From: Aminomonas paucivorans DSM 12260
GTDB lineage: Bacteria > Synergistota > Synergistia > Synergistales > Synergistaceae
Direction: 5' to 3'
Assembly (NCBI RefSeq): GCF_000165795.1
Contig: NZ_CM001022.1
Span: 1,955,812-2,019,811, forward strand
Length of the DNA stretch: 64,000 bases
Both the position numbers and the translations under genes were made by a program. Under the pieces are notes generated by a model. The model saw only the letters and a list, made by a program, of their open reading frames with translations, did not search any database and was not told the DNA's origin. Within the stretch, counting starts at the first letter, position 1. Every line of letters starts with the position of its first letter. Of this stretch, positions 32,344 through 41,863 are shown in pieces.

Positions 32344-33966
32344 TCAGACCAGATGCCTCAGGACCCCGCCGCAAATCGTGAGCCCCACGGGGATGGCCCC
32401 GATCTCCTCCCCCTCCACGCGGAAGGGGTCTTCCATGAGCACCACCAGATCCGCCGCTTTGCCGGGCTCCAGGGTGCCACGCCGCCTTCCCTGTCCGCAG
32501 ACGTGGGCCGCCCCGCCGGTGTAGAGCCAGAAGGCCTCGGGCACCTCCAGCCGCTGCTGGGGCATCCAGCCGTAATCCGGCTGCCCCGCCAGGTCCTTTC
32601 GGGTCACCGCCGCTCGGATCCCCTCCAGGGGACCGGGGGTCTCCGCCGGGGCGTCGGATTCCCCCGCCAGGACCACCCCCCGGTCCAGGAGGCTCTTCCA
32701 GGCGTAGCCCGTGCGGGCCCGATCCGCCCCCAGGCGGTCCAGGATCATGGGCCAGTCGGAGGCCACGAAGGCGGGCTGCACGTCCGCCGCCACCCCCAGG
32801 CGGACCATGCGGTCGTAGAGTTCCTCGTCCCCCACCTGACAGTGGAGGATCCGGGGGGGGTGGCCGCAGCGCGTCCCCGCTCCGGTAGTCTCGAAAGCCT
32901 CCAGAGCCTGCTCCAGCGCCGCGTCCCCGATGGCGTGGCAGGCCACCTGACACCCCGCCGCTTCAATGCGCCCCACCAGGTCCACCAGCTCCCGGGTCTC
33001 GAAGGCCAGAAGCCCCCGACCGGGACCGTCGGCGTAGTCCTCCCGAAGGGCCGCGGTGCGGGCCCCGAGGGTCCCGTCCAGCACCAGCTTCACGGGGCCC
33101 AGGCGGCAGAGCCGCCCCTGGTGCGCCTTGGCCCGGGCGAGGATGCGGGACAGGGCCTCCAGGTCCCGGTGCCCCGAAAGGAGGAGCTGGAGGTCCACCC
33201 GCAGGGGCAGCCGCCCCGCCGCGTCCTCCTCGAAGTAGAAGTCCGTCAGGCGCTCCAGGTCCCCCACCAGGGAGAAGTCGTCGGTCTGCACCGTCGAGAC
33301 CCCCCCGCGGGCCAGTCCCTCCGCCCCCAGACGCAGCCACTCCCGAAGCTGCTCCTCCTCCGGGGGGGGAAGGTGGGCCTGCACCCAGTTCAGGGCGCCC
33401 TCCCGCACCACCCCCGTGGGTTCCCCCCGGTCGTCCAGATCCACCACGCCCCCGTGGACGTGCAGGTCCCCTCGGACTCCCAGCCGCTCCAGGGCGGGGG
33501 AGTTGAGGACCCCCACGTGCCCGCACACCCGTTCGTAGAGGATGGGCCGGGTGTCGGAGATCCGGTCCAGATCCTGCCGGGAGGGGAACCGCTCCTCCGC
33601 GAGGCGGTTCTGGTCCCACCCCCGACCGAAATGCCACAGTTCCCTCGCCCCGGCGCTTCGAGCCAGGGCATCCCGTCCCCGCTGCACCATCCCTTCGATG
33701 GAGGTCACGTCCCGCAGGTCCGGGGACACCAGGGACCGCCCGTACTCCAGCAGGTGCAGGTGGGTGTCCTGAAAGCCCGGGAAGACGTAGCGTCCCCGCA
33801 GGTCCAGCACCACCGTCCGGGCGTCGCACCGTTCCAGCACGTCCCGATCGTCCCCCACCACCTCCAGGACCCCGTCCCGGGAGAAGACCCCCGAGGCCTT
33901 CCCCGGGGCGGCGAAGGGGTAAACCGTTCCGTTGATGAGCGCCAGGGTCGGTCCGGAGCGTTCCAT
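32344..33966 (-). CDS. YtcJ-like metal-dependent amidohydrolase
   Basis: 540 residues of the amidohydrolase superfamily. The N-terminal small beta domain is followed by FPGFQDTHLHLLEYG (HxH metal ligands, about residue 67). Later come ILHCQVGDEELY and GVVLAGESDAPAETPGPL (the conserved catalytic Asp), and the protein ends with a beta domain (GTLEPGKAADLVVL). Similarity is to the YtcJ/exoenzyme-regulator (AepA) group, whose substrates are amides or N-acyl compounds and are mostly unknown. It starts 4 bases after the aminopeptidase gene and precedes the cysteine-desulfidase-like gene by 29 bases, suggesting a shared amino-acid or peptide breakdown role. Confidence 0.9.
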   Translation of the reverse strand: MERSGPTLALINGTVYPFAAPGKASGVFSRDGVLEVVGDDRDVLERCDARTVVLDLRGRYVFPGFQDTHLHLLEYGRSLVSPDLRDVTSIEGMVQRGRDALARSAGARELWHFGRGWDQNRLAEERFPSRQDLDRISDTRPILYERVCGHVGVLNSPALERLGVRGDLHVHGGVVDLDDRGEPTGVVREGALNWVQAHLPPPEEEQLREWLRLGAEGLARGGVSTVQTDDFSLVGDLERLTDFYFEEDAAGRLPLRVDLQLLLSGHRDLEALSRILARAKAHQGRLCRLGPVKLVLDGTLGARTAALREDYADGPGRGLLAFETRELVDLVGRIEAAGCQVACHAIGDAALEQALEAFETTGAGTRCGHPPRILHCQVGDEELYDRMVRLGVAADVQPAFVASDWPMILDRLGADRARTGYAWKSLLDRGVVLAGESDAPAETPGPLEGIRAAVTRKDLAGQPDYGWMPQQRLEVPEAFWLYTGGAAHVCGQGRRRGTLEPGKAADLVVLMEDPFRVEGEEIGAIPVGLTICGGVLRHLV

Positions 33967-33970
33967 GGGC

Positions 33971-35428
33971 CTACAGGGTTTCCAACCAGGAGGCGAGGCA
34001 GCGGACCCCGAAGCCCGTGGCCCCCTTGGGGGACCACCCGAAGGGCTCCTTCACCGTGTCCACCCCCGCGATGTCCAGGTGGGCCCAGGCCGTCCCCGGG
34101 GGCACGAAGGCCTCCAGAAACAGGGCCGCGGTGATGGCCCCGCCCCACCGGGACCCGCAGTTCACCAGGTCCGCCACGGGAGACTTGAGCTGCTTCTTCA
34201 GCCGCTCGTCGTCCATGGGAAGCCGCCACAGCCGCTCCCCCGAGGCTCGGGATGCCCCGGCAAGGGCCTCCGCCAGGGCGTCATCGGGGGAGAAGAGCCC
34301 CGCGGTGTTCTCCCCCAGGGCCACCACGCAGGCCCCCGTGAGGGTGGCCAGGTCCACCAGCCGGTCGGGATGCTGTTCTCCCGCGTAGGCCAGGGCGTCC
34401 GCCAGGGTGAGGCGCCCCTCCGCGTCCGTGTTGTCCACCTCGATGGTCTTGCCGTTGTAGGCCCGGAGGATGTCGTCGGGACGGAAGGACCCCCCGTCGG
34501 GCATGTTCTCCGCCGCCCCCACCACCACGTGAAGCTCCAGGGGCAGGTCCAGCTCGCAGACCGCCCGGAAGACCCCCAGGGCGACGCAGGCCCCGGACTT
34601 GTCCCCCTTCATGGTGCGCATGGAGTCCCCGGGCTTGATGTTGAGCCCTCCGCTGTCGAAGGTGACCCCCTTGCCCACCACGGCCACCCGCACCCGGGCC
34701 TCGGGGTGCCGACGGATCAGGTGCACCAGCCGGGGAGGGTTCGCGGACCCCCGCCCCACCGCCAGGAGGGCGTTCATGCCCTTGGCGGCCAGCTGTCCCT
34801 CGTCCAGCACCACGCAGGTCCCGTCGTACCGCCGGGCCAGGGCCCGAGCCTCCCGGGCGAAGGCCTCCGGGGTGACCACGTTCCCCGGCTCGTTGGCCAG
34901 ATCCCGGGCGTAGTTCTGGCACGCCCCCAGGATCGCCCCCCGACGGCACCCCTCCTCGTTCCCCCCCGCCACTGCCACCCGGTCGGGCAGGCGAAATCGG
35001 TCCTTCTCGTCCCGAGCCTTGTACTTGTGGAAGCGGTAGGTCCCCAGGACCACCCCCTCCGCCAGAGCACGGCTTCGGACGGGGTCCGAGGCTCCGGGAG
35101 CGGCCAGAATGATGGAGACGCACCCCTTCTCCGCGGCCCGCCGAGCCACTTCCGCCGCTCCGGCCCGGAAGAGGTCCTCCCCCCGGGCCTCCTCGGGCTT
35201 GCCCAGCCCGACGAGGAAAAGCCGCGTCCCCCGGGAGTCCTCCACGAACCCCTGGGCGTGGGCCCCCTTGGCCCCGGTGAAAGCCTCCCGCTCCGCCAGG
35301 ACCCGACACCGGGTCTCCAGCTCCGGGGCAAGCAGCCCCTCGCAGCTCTCCATCCCTTCCCGCCAGAAGACCCCCAGGGCCTCCGCCTCGTCACCCCGGA
35401 CCGGACCGGGGACATAACTCCACTCCAT
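33971..35428 (-). CDS. pepA: Leucyl aminopeptidase (M17 family)
   Basis: 485-residue cytosolic zinc or manganese aminopeptidase that removes N-terminal residues from peptides. The C-terminal catalytic domain has VVGKGVTFDSGGLNIKPG (metal ligands Lys and Asp), MRTMKGDKSGA and NTDAEGRLTLADALAYA (about residues 346-362), the M17 signature. The N-terminal domain is shorter and divergent, as usual. The start at 35428 keeps a normal length; a longer frame to 35623 runs into the divergent promoter. It is the first gene of a five-gene minus-strand run (pepA, amidohydrolase, desulfidase-like, recD2, DUF4403). Confidence 0.94.
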   Translation of the reverse strand: MEWSYVPGPVRGDEAEALGVFWREGMESCEGLLAPELETRCRVLAEREAFTGAKGAHAQGFVEDSRGTRLFLVGLGKPEEARGEDLFRAGAAEVARRAAEKGCVSIILAAPGASDPVRSRALAEGVVLGTYRFHKYKARDEKDRFRLPDRVAVAGGNEEGCRRGAILGACQNYARDLANEPGNVVTPEAFAREARALARRYDGTCVVLDEGQLAAKGMNALLAVGRGSANPPRLVHLIRRHPEARVRVAVVGKGVTFDSGGLNIKPGDSMRTMKGDKSGACVALGVFRAVCELDLPLELHVVVGAAENMPDGGSFRPDDILRAYNGKTIEVDNTDAEGRLTLADALAYAGEQHPDRLVDLATLTGACVVALGENTAGLFSPDDALAEALAGASRASGERLWRLPMDDERLKKQLKSPVADLVNCGSRWGGAITAALFLEAFVPPGTAWAHLDIAGVDTVKEPFGWSPKGATGFGVRCLASWLETL

Positions 35429-35479
35429 ACCGACACCCCCATGGGCGACCCGACAATCCGCCCCAAGATTCACGAAACG

Positions 35480-35485
35480 ATGATA
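35480..35485 (-). promoter_or_regulatory. Possible -10 element of the pepA run
   Basis: TATCAT on the minus strand, 52 bases upstream of pepA; no convincing -35. A matching TATCAT serves the divergent gene at 35557. Confidence 0.3.
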
Positions 35486-35553
35486 CACCAAGGGGCTGCC
35501 GGCCCGGAAAGCGTTTCGAAAAGCAGGGACCCTGGAGGCGCGGCGACGTTTTC

Positions 35554-35562
35554 TGCTATCAT
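35554..35562 (+). promoter_or_regulatory. Extended -10 promoter of the iron alcohol dehydrogenase
   Basis: TGC directly before TATCAT (35557-35562) forms an extended -10, 30 bases upstream of the start codon. No clear -35. Confidence 0.45.
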
Positions 35563-35591
35563 GACGGTGAAGCGAAGGGAGGCGACACCCC

Positions 35592-36737
35592 ATGGCCGAA
35601 ACCACGGAAACCCTTTTCCCCATGAGGAAGTTCTTTGCCCCGGAGTTCGTCTTCGGCGTGGGGGCCTTGGACCTGGCGGGGCGTTACGCCCGCAACCTCG
35701 GGGCCAGCCGGGTCTTCCTGGTGAGCGATCCGGGAGTTCGGGAGGCGGGCTGGGTCAGGGACGTGGAGGCCAGTCTGGAGGCGGAGGAACTCCCCTGGGT
35801 CCTCTTCGACCAGGTCTCCCCCAACCCCCAGATGGAGGAAGTGGAAGCGGGGACCCGGGCCTTCGAGGAACACCGGTGCGACATGATCTGCGCCGTGGGG
35901 GGCGGTTCCCCCATCGACTGCGCCAAGGCCGTCTCCGTGCTCTCCACCAACGGGGGAAACATCCGGGACTACCTGGGGGTGGACCAGGTACCCCAGCCGG
36001 GGTGCCCCCTCCTGATGATCCCCACCACCGCAGGCAGCGCCGCGGAGGTCTCCCAGTTCGCCATCCTCTCGGACCCCCGGGCCCGGCGCAAGTGCGGCAT
36101 CATCAGCAAGCTCATCGTCCCCGACGTGGCCCTCGTGGACCCCCGGACCCCCTGCAGCCTGGACACCCATCAGGCGGCGGGAGGGGCCATGGACACCCTG
36201 ACCCACGCGGCGGAGGCCTACGTGTCCAACGCCCACTCCCCCGTGACGGATCTGCTGGCCCTGGAGGCGATCCGCCTGGTGGGGGCGCATTTCGAGGAGG
36301 GCATCGCCCACCCCGCCCGGCCGGAACACCGGGGACACCTGCTGAAGGCCAGCCTGCTCTCGGGCCTGGCCTTCTCCAACGCCAGCCTGGGGCTGGTGCA
36401 CGCCATGGCCCACGCCCTGGGGGGGATGCTGGACTCCATCCACGGGGACAGCAACGCCCTGCTCCTGGACGGTGTGGTGCGCTTCAACCTTTCCTCGGCG
36501 ACCTCCCGCTACGCCCGGGTCGCCGAGGCCCTGGGGGTTTCCCCGGAGGGTCTGATCCCCCGACTCCGGGAACTCCGGGGGCTGGCGGGGCTGGGGGAGG
36601 GGATCGCGTCCCTGGGAGCCACGGAGGCGATCATCCCGGACCTGGTGGCCCGGGCCATGGCGGACCCCTGCCTGGTCACCAACCCCAGGCAGCCCCGGCC
36701 GGACGAGGTGGCCCAACTCTTCCGGGAGGCCCTCTGA
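35592..36737 (+). CDS. Iron-containing alcohol dehydrogenase 1
   Basis: 381-residue group III (iron-activated) alcohol dehydrogenase. The nucleotide-binding loop is VGGGSPIDCAKAV, followed by IPTTAGSAAEVSQFA. The metal site lies in MDTLTHAAEAYVSN and LGLVHAMAHALGGMLDSIHGDSNA (Asp and three His). Such enzymes reduce aldehydes from amino-acid fermentation or oxidise alcohols; the substrate cannot be read from sequence. The start has AGGGAGG 8 bases upstream. Two bases separate it from the following HD-GYP gene. A divergent homologue is at 56420-57580. Confidence 0.93.
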   Translation: MAETTETLFPMRKFFAPEFVFGVGALDLAGRYARNLGASRVFLVSDPGVREAGWVRDVEASLEAEELPWVLFDQVSPNPQMEEVEAGTRAFEEHRCDMICAVGGGSPIDCAKAVSVLSTNGGNIRDYLGVDQVPQPGCPLLMIPTTAGSAAEVSQFAILSDPRARRKCGIISKLIVPDVALVDPRTPCSLDTHQAAGGAMDTLTHAAEAYVSNAHSPVTDLLALEAIRLVGAHFEEGIAHPARPEHRGHLLKASLLSGLAFSNASLGLVHAMAHALGGMLDSIHGDSNALLLDGVVRFNLSSATSRYARVAEALGVSPEGLIPRLRELRGLAGLGEGIASLGATEAIIPDLVARAMADPCLVTNPRQPRPDEVAQLFREAL

Positions 36738-36739
36738 GC

Positions 36740-37462
36740 ATGGACACCCCCTGGAACAAGGACCTCCGAGACCAGATCATCGGCCTGGGGGAGCGCTCCG
36801 TCCACAAGAGCTACTACACCCAGATGCGCCGCCGCATGGCGGAACTGGAGGACCTGTTGGAAGGAGCCATCGCAGCCCTGTCCACCATGTCGGAGATCCG
36901 GGATCCCTACACGGGGGGACACCAGCAGCGGGTGGCGGAGCTGGCGGAGGGACTGGCCCGGACCATGGGGCTGGACGGCCCCACCTGTCGCCTCCTCCAC
37001 GTGGCGGGGATGCTCCACGACATCGGCAAGATCTCCGTGCCCTTTGAGATCCTCAACAAGCCCCGATCCCTCACGGAGGCGGAATTCTCCCTGGTGCGGA
37101 CCCACTCCGAATCGGGCTACGAGATTCTGCGTCCCCTGCGCTTCGAGGGCCCCGTGGCGGAGATCGTCCGGGAACACCACGAACGCCTGGACGGCAGCGG
37201 TTACCCCCAAGGCCTCCGGGGGGACGGGCTGCGCCTGGAATCCCGCATCCTGGCGGTGGCGGATGTGGTGGAGGCCATGTCCTTCCACCGCCCCTACCGC
37301 CCCGCCCTGGGGATCTCCGCAGCCCTGGAGGAGATCCTCGCCGGGCGGGGAACCCGCTTCGACCCTCGGGTGTGCGACGCCTGCAGCGCCCTTCTGGGGG
37401 AGGGACGTCCTCCCTTCACCTTTTCCCGGGACGGGCTTGGCTCCCTGGGACCTTGCGGGTAG
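36740..37462 (+). CDS. HD-GYP domain protein without sensor domain
   Basis: 240 residues. A short helical N-terminus (about 45 residues) is followed by a complete HD-GYP domain: TGGHQQRVAELA, His93-Asp94 in GMLHDIGKIS, and EHHERLDGSGYPQGLRG with GYP at 154-156. All expected metal-binding residues appear present, so cyclic di-GMP hydrolysis is likely. It starts 2 bases after the alcohol dehydrogenase stop, so the two are co-transcribed. The other HD-GYP gene in this window is attached in the same way to the ATPase operon. There is no membrane segment and no receiver domain. Confidence 0.9.
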   Translation: MDTPWNKDLRDQIIGLGERSVHKSYYTQMRRRMAELEDLLEGAIAALSTMSEIRDPYTGGHQQRVAELAEGLARTMGLDGPTCRLLHVAGMLHDIGKISVPFEILNKPRSLTEAEFSLVRTHSESGYEILRPLRFEGPVAEIVREHHERLDGSGYPQGLRGDGLRLESRILAVADVVEAMSFHRPYRPALGISAALEEILAGRGTRFDPRVCDACSALLGEGRPPFTFSRDGLGSLGPCG

Positions 37463-37506
37463 AATCCCCTGCCGGAGACCCACCCCAACACGAGGAGGTC
37501 CTGACG

Positions 37507-38895
37507 ATGAAACCCTATGACGTGATCCTGGTGGGCGCAGGCCCGGCGGGCATCTTCGCCGCCCTGGAGCTGACGAAGGCGGGCAAGCGGGTCGCCCTGG
37601 TGGACAAGGGACGGGCCATCCGCAACCGGGTGTGCCCCCTCAAGGAGGGCTCCGTGGACCAGTGCATCCACTGCCGCCCCTGCAACGTGGTGTGCGGCTG
37701 GGGAGGCGCGGGGGCCTACAGCGACGGGAAGCTCACCCTCACCCCGGAGTTCGGGGGCAACCTGGAGCAGTACTGCGGGCGGGTGGACCTGGTCTCCCTC
37801 ATCGCCGAGGTGGACCGGGTATACGTGGACCACGGAGCCAGCGAGGAAAAGTTCGTACCCGAGGGAACCTTCGCCAACCAGATCCTGGACCGGGCCCGCA
37901 GGGCAGGGCTGGAGGTCATCCCCGCAACCATCCGCCACATGGGCACGGACCGGTCCAAGGAGATCTTGAGCCGCCTCCGGGAGGACCTGGAGGGAAGATG
38001 CGACATCCTCCTGGACACCCCGGTGGAGGACGTGCTGGTGAAGGACGGCCGGGCGGCGGGGGTGCGCCTGGGGGACGGGACGCTCCTGGCGGCGGACACG
38101 GTGCTGTTGGCCCCCGGTCGAGAGGGAGCGGCCTGGATGGAGGACACGGTGCGCCGCCTGGGCCTGTCCATCGAGTCTCTCCCCGTGGACATCGGCGTGC
38201 GGGTGGAGATCCCCGCAGCCTGGGCCAAGGACATCACGGACCAGTTCTACGAGATCAAGGCCATCCTGGACACCCCCACCTTCGACGACCGGGTGCGCAC
38301 CTTCTGCATGTGCCCCAACGGGGAGGTGACCACGGAGTACCAGACCCACCACGACATCCTCACGGTGAACGGCCACTCCAACCGGGACGAGGGCCGCAAG
38401 ACGGAGAACACCAACTTCGCCATCCTGGTGTCCACCCAGTTCACCAAGCCCTTCAAGGACCCCAACGGCTACGGAAGCCACGTGGCGAGGCTTGCCAACA
38501 TGCTGGGGGACACGGTGCTGGTGCAGCGCCTGGGGGACCTGAAGCGGGGTCGGCGCTCCACGGCGGACCGCATCGCCCGGGGGCTGGTGCGCCCCACCCT
38601 GAAGACCGCGGAGCCCGGGGACCTGTCCTTCGTGCTGCCCTACCGGCACCTGGTGGGCATCCTGGAGATGCTCGCCGCCCTGGATCCCCTCATGCCGGGG
38701 ATCAACGGCAACCACACCCTCCTCTACGGGGTGGAGGTAAAGTTTTACAGTCTCAAGCTGGCCCTGGCCTCCACCCTGGAGACCAGCATCCCGGGGCTCT
38801 TCGCCGCCGGGGACGGGGCGGGGGTGACCCGGGGAGTCATCCAGGCCTCCGCCTCGGGTCTCTGGGCCGCCCGGGCCATGCTGCGCCGGGGCTAG
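37507..38895 (+). CDS. FAD-dependent oxidoreductase (COG2509-like)
   Basis: 462 residues. The N-terminal dinucleotide-binding motif is ILVGAGPAGIFAALEL. A cysteine cluster (CPLKEGSVDQCIHCRPCNVVC, residues about 42-62) precedes GWGGAGAYSDGKL. The C-terminal FAD motif is IPGLFAAGDGAGVTRG. This layout belongs to uncharacterised FAD-dependent dehydrogenases common in anaerobes. The physiological partner is unknown, and the Cys cluster may bind metal or a disulfide. The start has GAGGAGG 8 bases upstream. The gene ends at a strong terminator shared with the convergent peptidase gene. Confidence 0.88.
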   Translation: MKPYDVILVGAGPAGIFAALELTKAGKRVALVDKGRAIRNRVCPLKEGSVDQCIHCRPCNVVCGWGGAGAYSDGKLTLTPEFGGNLEQYCGRVDLVSLIAEVDRVYVDHGASEEKFVPEGTFANQILDRARRAGLEVIPATIRHMGTDRSKEILSRLREDLEGRCDILLDTPVEDVLVKDGRAAGVRLGDGTLLAADTVLLAPGREGAAWMEDTVRRLGLSIESLPVDIGVRVEIPAAWAKDITDQFYEIKAILDTPTFDDRVRTFCMCPNGEVTTEYQTHHDILTVNGHSNRDEGRKTENTNFAILVSTQFTKPFKDPNGYGSHVARLANMLGDTVLVQRLGDLKRGRRSTADRIARGLVRPTLKTAEPGDLSFVLPYRHLVGILEMLAALDPLMPGINGNHTLLYGVEVKFYSLKLALASTLETSIPGLFAAGDGAGVTRGVIQASASGLWAARAMLRRG

Positions 38896-38918
38896 GGCCT
38901 TTGTCCCCGAGGAAAACC

Positions 38919-38954
38919 GACAGGGGGAGGGGCGTACCCGCCCCTCCCCCTGTC
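38919..38954. terminator. Terminator hairpin between convergent genes
   Basis: A perfect 16-bp stem GACAGGGGGAGGGGCG/CGCCCCTCCCCCTGTC (38919-38934 with 38939-38954). It has a weak T-rich tail to the right (CTGTTC) and TTTTCC on the minus strand, so it may act in both directions. Confidence 0.75.
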
Positions 38955-38990
38955 CTGTTCATACGGCCCTCTTTCGACTCCCCGCCTCGC

Positions 38991-41735
38991 CTAGGGCTTC
39001 AGGTCCCCCGCCAGGACCACGGAAAAGGACCGGGGGTCCAGGTGGCGGCGCAACGCCGCCAGGGCGGATTCGGGGGTCACGGCCCGAAGGCGGGCCTCCA
39101 GCTCCTCCGTCCAGGCGAAGGTCCGGCCCAGGAACAGATCCCTAGCCAGCAGCCCCGCCAAGGCAGCGTCCCGGGAGCGATCCACCTTCATCCCCTCCAG
39201 GAGGTAGGACGTCCCCCGAGCCACCTCCTCCGGGGTGAACCCGTCCTTCAGGGCCCGCTGGAGTTCCTCGAAGAAGGCCCGCTCCACCAGGGGGACGTTC
39301 CGGGGGCCGGTGATGGCGGTGAAGTTCCAGCGTCCGAAGTCGTCCAGGTTGGAGGCCTCCAGGGAGAGGCGCACCCCGTAGCTCGTCCCCTCGGTGTGGC
39401 GGATCCGGGTGGCCAGCCTCGAGTCCAGCCAGCCTCCCCCCAGAACCGTGGCGGCCACCCACAGGTCCGGATAGTCCCGGTCCCCCCGGAGGATCTTCAC
39501 GGGGGCGGAGGCGGCCACCACCGCGTTGGGTTTGTCCTCCACCCTCAGGGTCTCCCGTCGGGGGGGCACCTCCTCGAAGGGGCGCATCGCCCGGACGAAG
39601 GGCGTCGCGGCCCGCCAGGCCCCGAAGTGGCGGGACAGCAGGTCCTTCATCCGCTCAGGCTCGAAGGGACCCACCGCCGCCACCTCCCCCACGGACAGGC
39701 CGTAGAAGGTCCGGTGGAAGTCCCGCAGGTCCGGGACGTCGATCACCCGCGTCCCCTCGGCCTTCTCCTCCAGGGAGAGGGGACGTCGCACGTCCCCCGC
39801 CGGGTAGGGGGCAAAGATCCGCTCCAGACGATCCCAGGCTCGGGAACCCGGATCGTCCCGGCTCTCGTCCAACGCCGCCAGGGTCTCCCGCCGGAGCACC
39901 TCCACCTCCCGGGGGTCCAGGGCGGGCTCCTTCAGACACTCCGCCACCAGGGCCAGGGTCTCCTCCAGGTGTTCCTCCGGAACCAGCACGAAGACCCCCA
40001 CCTGGTCCGCCCCGCCCCAGAAGGACACGGTGGCCCGCAGGCGGTCGAAGAGCTGCTGGATCTGCTCCCGGCTGTGTCTTGCGGTGCCCCGGTCCAGCAT
40101 CCCCGCCAGGAACTCCCCGACGGCGACCCGCCCCGCCAGGCTCTCCGGGGTCCCCAGGTGCAGGGAAAGACGCAGGCTCACCATGCCCCCCCGGGTCTTG
40201 CGGGGAAAGAAGGCCCCCTTGAGCCCCGGCGCCACCTCGACCCGGGTCACCGACCGGTCCAGGGCGGCGCAGGACACGTCGAAGGAGGCCCCCAGTTTCG
40301 GCTCCTGGGAGAGGACGAAGGTCGACAGGGTCGCCTCCAGGGGACGGGGCTGCGAGACGACCACCCGAAGGGGCCGGTCCACGGGCACGAACCGCCCCAG
40401 GGTTCGGTTCTCCGCCACCAGGTAGCGCCGCGCCGCCCGCACCAGATCCTCCCCCGTGGCCCGGGCGATCCGGTCCCGGTAGAGGAAGAAGAGCCGCCAG
40501 TCCCCCCGGGCGATCCACTCGGACAGGCCGAGGGCGAAGCGGTCCAGGTCGGCGAACTCCGAGTCCAGGTACAGGAGGATCCGTTCCCGGGCCCGGCCCA
40601 GTTCCTCCTCCGAGGGGGGGTCCTGGGCGAAGCCCTCCACCGTCTCCAGAAGGACCTTCTGCGCCGCATCCAGGGACCGGTCCCGGGGCACCTGAGCCAT
40701 CACGAAGGCAGGCCCGGAGGGGTCCCGGAAACCGAAGGAGGCCGCCCAGACGGAGCTGGCCAGCCCCTTCTCCACCAACCGTCGGTACAGCCGCCCCGAG
40801 GGGGCGTCTCCCAGAACCCCCAGGGCCAGGTCGAAGGCCGCCGCGTCGGGCTCCGAAACGGCGGGGCCGTGGTAGAGCAGCCCCAGGGCCTGGACTTCCC
40901 CCTTGCGGGAGAGGGTCACGGCCCGGTCCCCATCCTGCCCCACCTCCCGGCTGCGTCCCGCCGGGGGCTGCCCCGGTGCCTTGGGAAGGGGGGCGAAGTG
41001 TTTCGCCACCGCCCCCAGGGCCGCGGCCTCGTCCACCGCCCCGGCCACCACGATGGTGGCGGTGTCGGGACGCATGTGACGCCGGTAGAAGTCCACCACC
41101 TCCCGGTGGGTGACGGACTTCAGGTCTCCCGGGTTGCCGATGGTGGAACCCCCGTAGCCATGCCAGTCGTAGGCCACCGAGGCCATGCGGTCCATGAGGG
41201 TGGCCGTCGGATCGTTCTCCCCCATCTCCATTTCGTTGAGCACTACCCCTCGCTCCTTGTCCAGAAGCTCCGGGGTGATGCGCCCCCGGCTCATGCGCTC
41301 CGCCTCCAGGGAAAGGGCCCAGTCCAGGTTCTCCGCCGTGGCGGGAAGCACCTCGAAGTAGCAGGTCCGGTCCGCCCAGGTGTTTCCGTTGGCCCGTCCT
41401 CCCCGGGCGGCGATCTCTTTGGGGATGTCCGGGTGCGACGGGGTCCCCTTGAAGAGCAGGTGCTCCAACAGGTGGGCCAGTCCCTTCTCCCCGTCTCCCT
41501 CCAGGGCGGACCCCACCCGGTGCACCGCGTTCACCGTCACCGTGGGCTTGGAGAAATCCGAAACGATGAGGGTCGTGAGGCCGTTGGGGAATCGGTACTC
41601 CGCCACGCCCCCCATGCGGGGCCCCGCCACGGCTCCCCCGGGAAGGGGAGCGGCGACGGCCCCCGCCGCCAGGGACCACAGGAGCAGCAGGGCGCCCAGC
41701 CACGAGGCAGGGCGAGGGAATCGGATGGGCTTCAT
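38991..41735 (-). CDS. Secreted M16-family zinc peptidase, double-domain
   Basis: 914 residues from the ATG at 41735 (GGAGG upstream). A signal peptide (residues 1-30, LLLLWSLAAGAVAA) is followed by two M16 units. The first is active (inverted zinc motif in LAHLLEHLLFKG, about residue 82, with downstream ERGVVLNEMEM supplying the third ligand). The second (from about residue 500) lacks an HxxEH motif, as is usual for the inactive half. The overall layout is like pitrilysin/PqqL-type proteases. Likely role: periplasmic or extracellular peptide degradation. The frame remains open far upstream, but that part is non-coding. Confidence 0.93.
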   Translation of the reverse strand: MKPIRFPRPASWLGALLLLWSLAAGAVAAPLPGGAVAGPRMGGVAEYRFPNGLTTLIVSDFSKPTVTVNAVHRVGSALEGDGEKGLAHLLEHLLFKGTPSHPDIPKEIAARGGRANGNTWADRTCYFEVLPATAENLDWALSLEAERMSRGRITPELLDKERGVVLNEMEMGENDPTATLMDRMASVAYDWHGYGGSTIGNPGDLKSVTHREVVDFYRRHMRPDTATIVVAGAVDEAAALGAVAKHFAPLPKAPGQPPAGRSREVGQDGDRAVTLSRKGEVQALGLLYHGPAVSEPDAAAFDLALGVLGDAPSGRLYRRLVEKGLASSVWAASFGFRDPSGPAFVMAQVPRDRSLDAAQKVLLETVEGFAQDPPSEEELGRARERILLYLDSEFADLDRFALGLSEWIARGDWRLFFLYRDRIARATGEDLVRAARRYLVAENRTLGRFVPVDRPLRVVVSQPRPLEATLSTFVLSQEPKLGASFDVSCAALDRSVTRVEVAPGLKGAFFPRKTRGGMVSLRLSLHLGTPESLAGRVAVGEFLAGMLDRGTARHSREQIQQLFDRLRATVSFWGGADQVGVFVLVPEEHLEETLALVAECLKEPALDPREVEVLRRETLAALDESRDDPGSRAWDRLERIFAPYPAGDVRRPLSLEEKAEGTRVIDVPDLRDFHRTFYGLSVGEVAAVGPFEPERMKDLLSRHFGAWRAATPFVRAMRPFEEVPPRRETLRVEDKPNAVVAASAPVKILRGDRDYPDLWVAATVLGGGWLDSRLATRIRHTEGTSYGVRLSLEASNLDDFGRWNFTAITGPRNVPLVERAFFEELQRALKDGFTPEEVARGTSYLLEGMKVDRSRDAALAGLLARDLFLGRTFAWTEELEARLRAVTPESALAALRRHLDPRSFSVVLAGDLKP

Positions 41736-41863
41736 GATCGACACCTCCGGCGGGCCCGGGGAGCGACCCGGTTTTCGGGCCATCCTACCACGGAGGGGAC
41801 GCGGTGAGATCCGAAGGTCTGCGGAGAGGGGGTGCGGCTTTCTCAGCTTTCGGGAAACCGGGA

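Noticed and set aside
31013-32953. 646-codon version of the cysteine-desulfidase-like protein
   Set aside because: The extra N-terminal part is antisense-like shadow coding of the amidohydrolase gene; a good ribosome binding site and the family N-terminus are at 32314.
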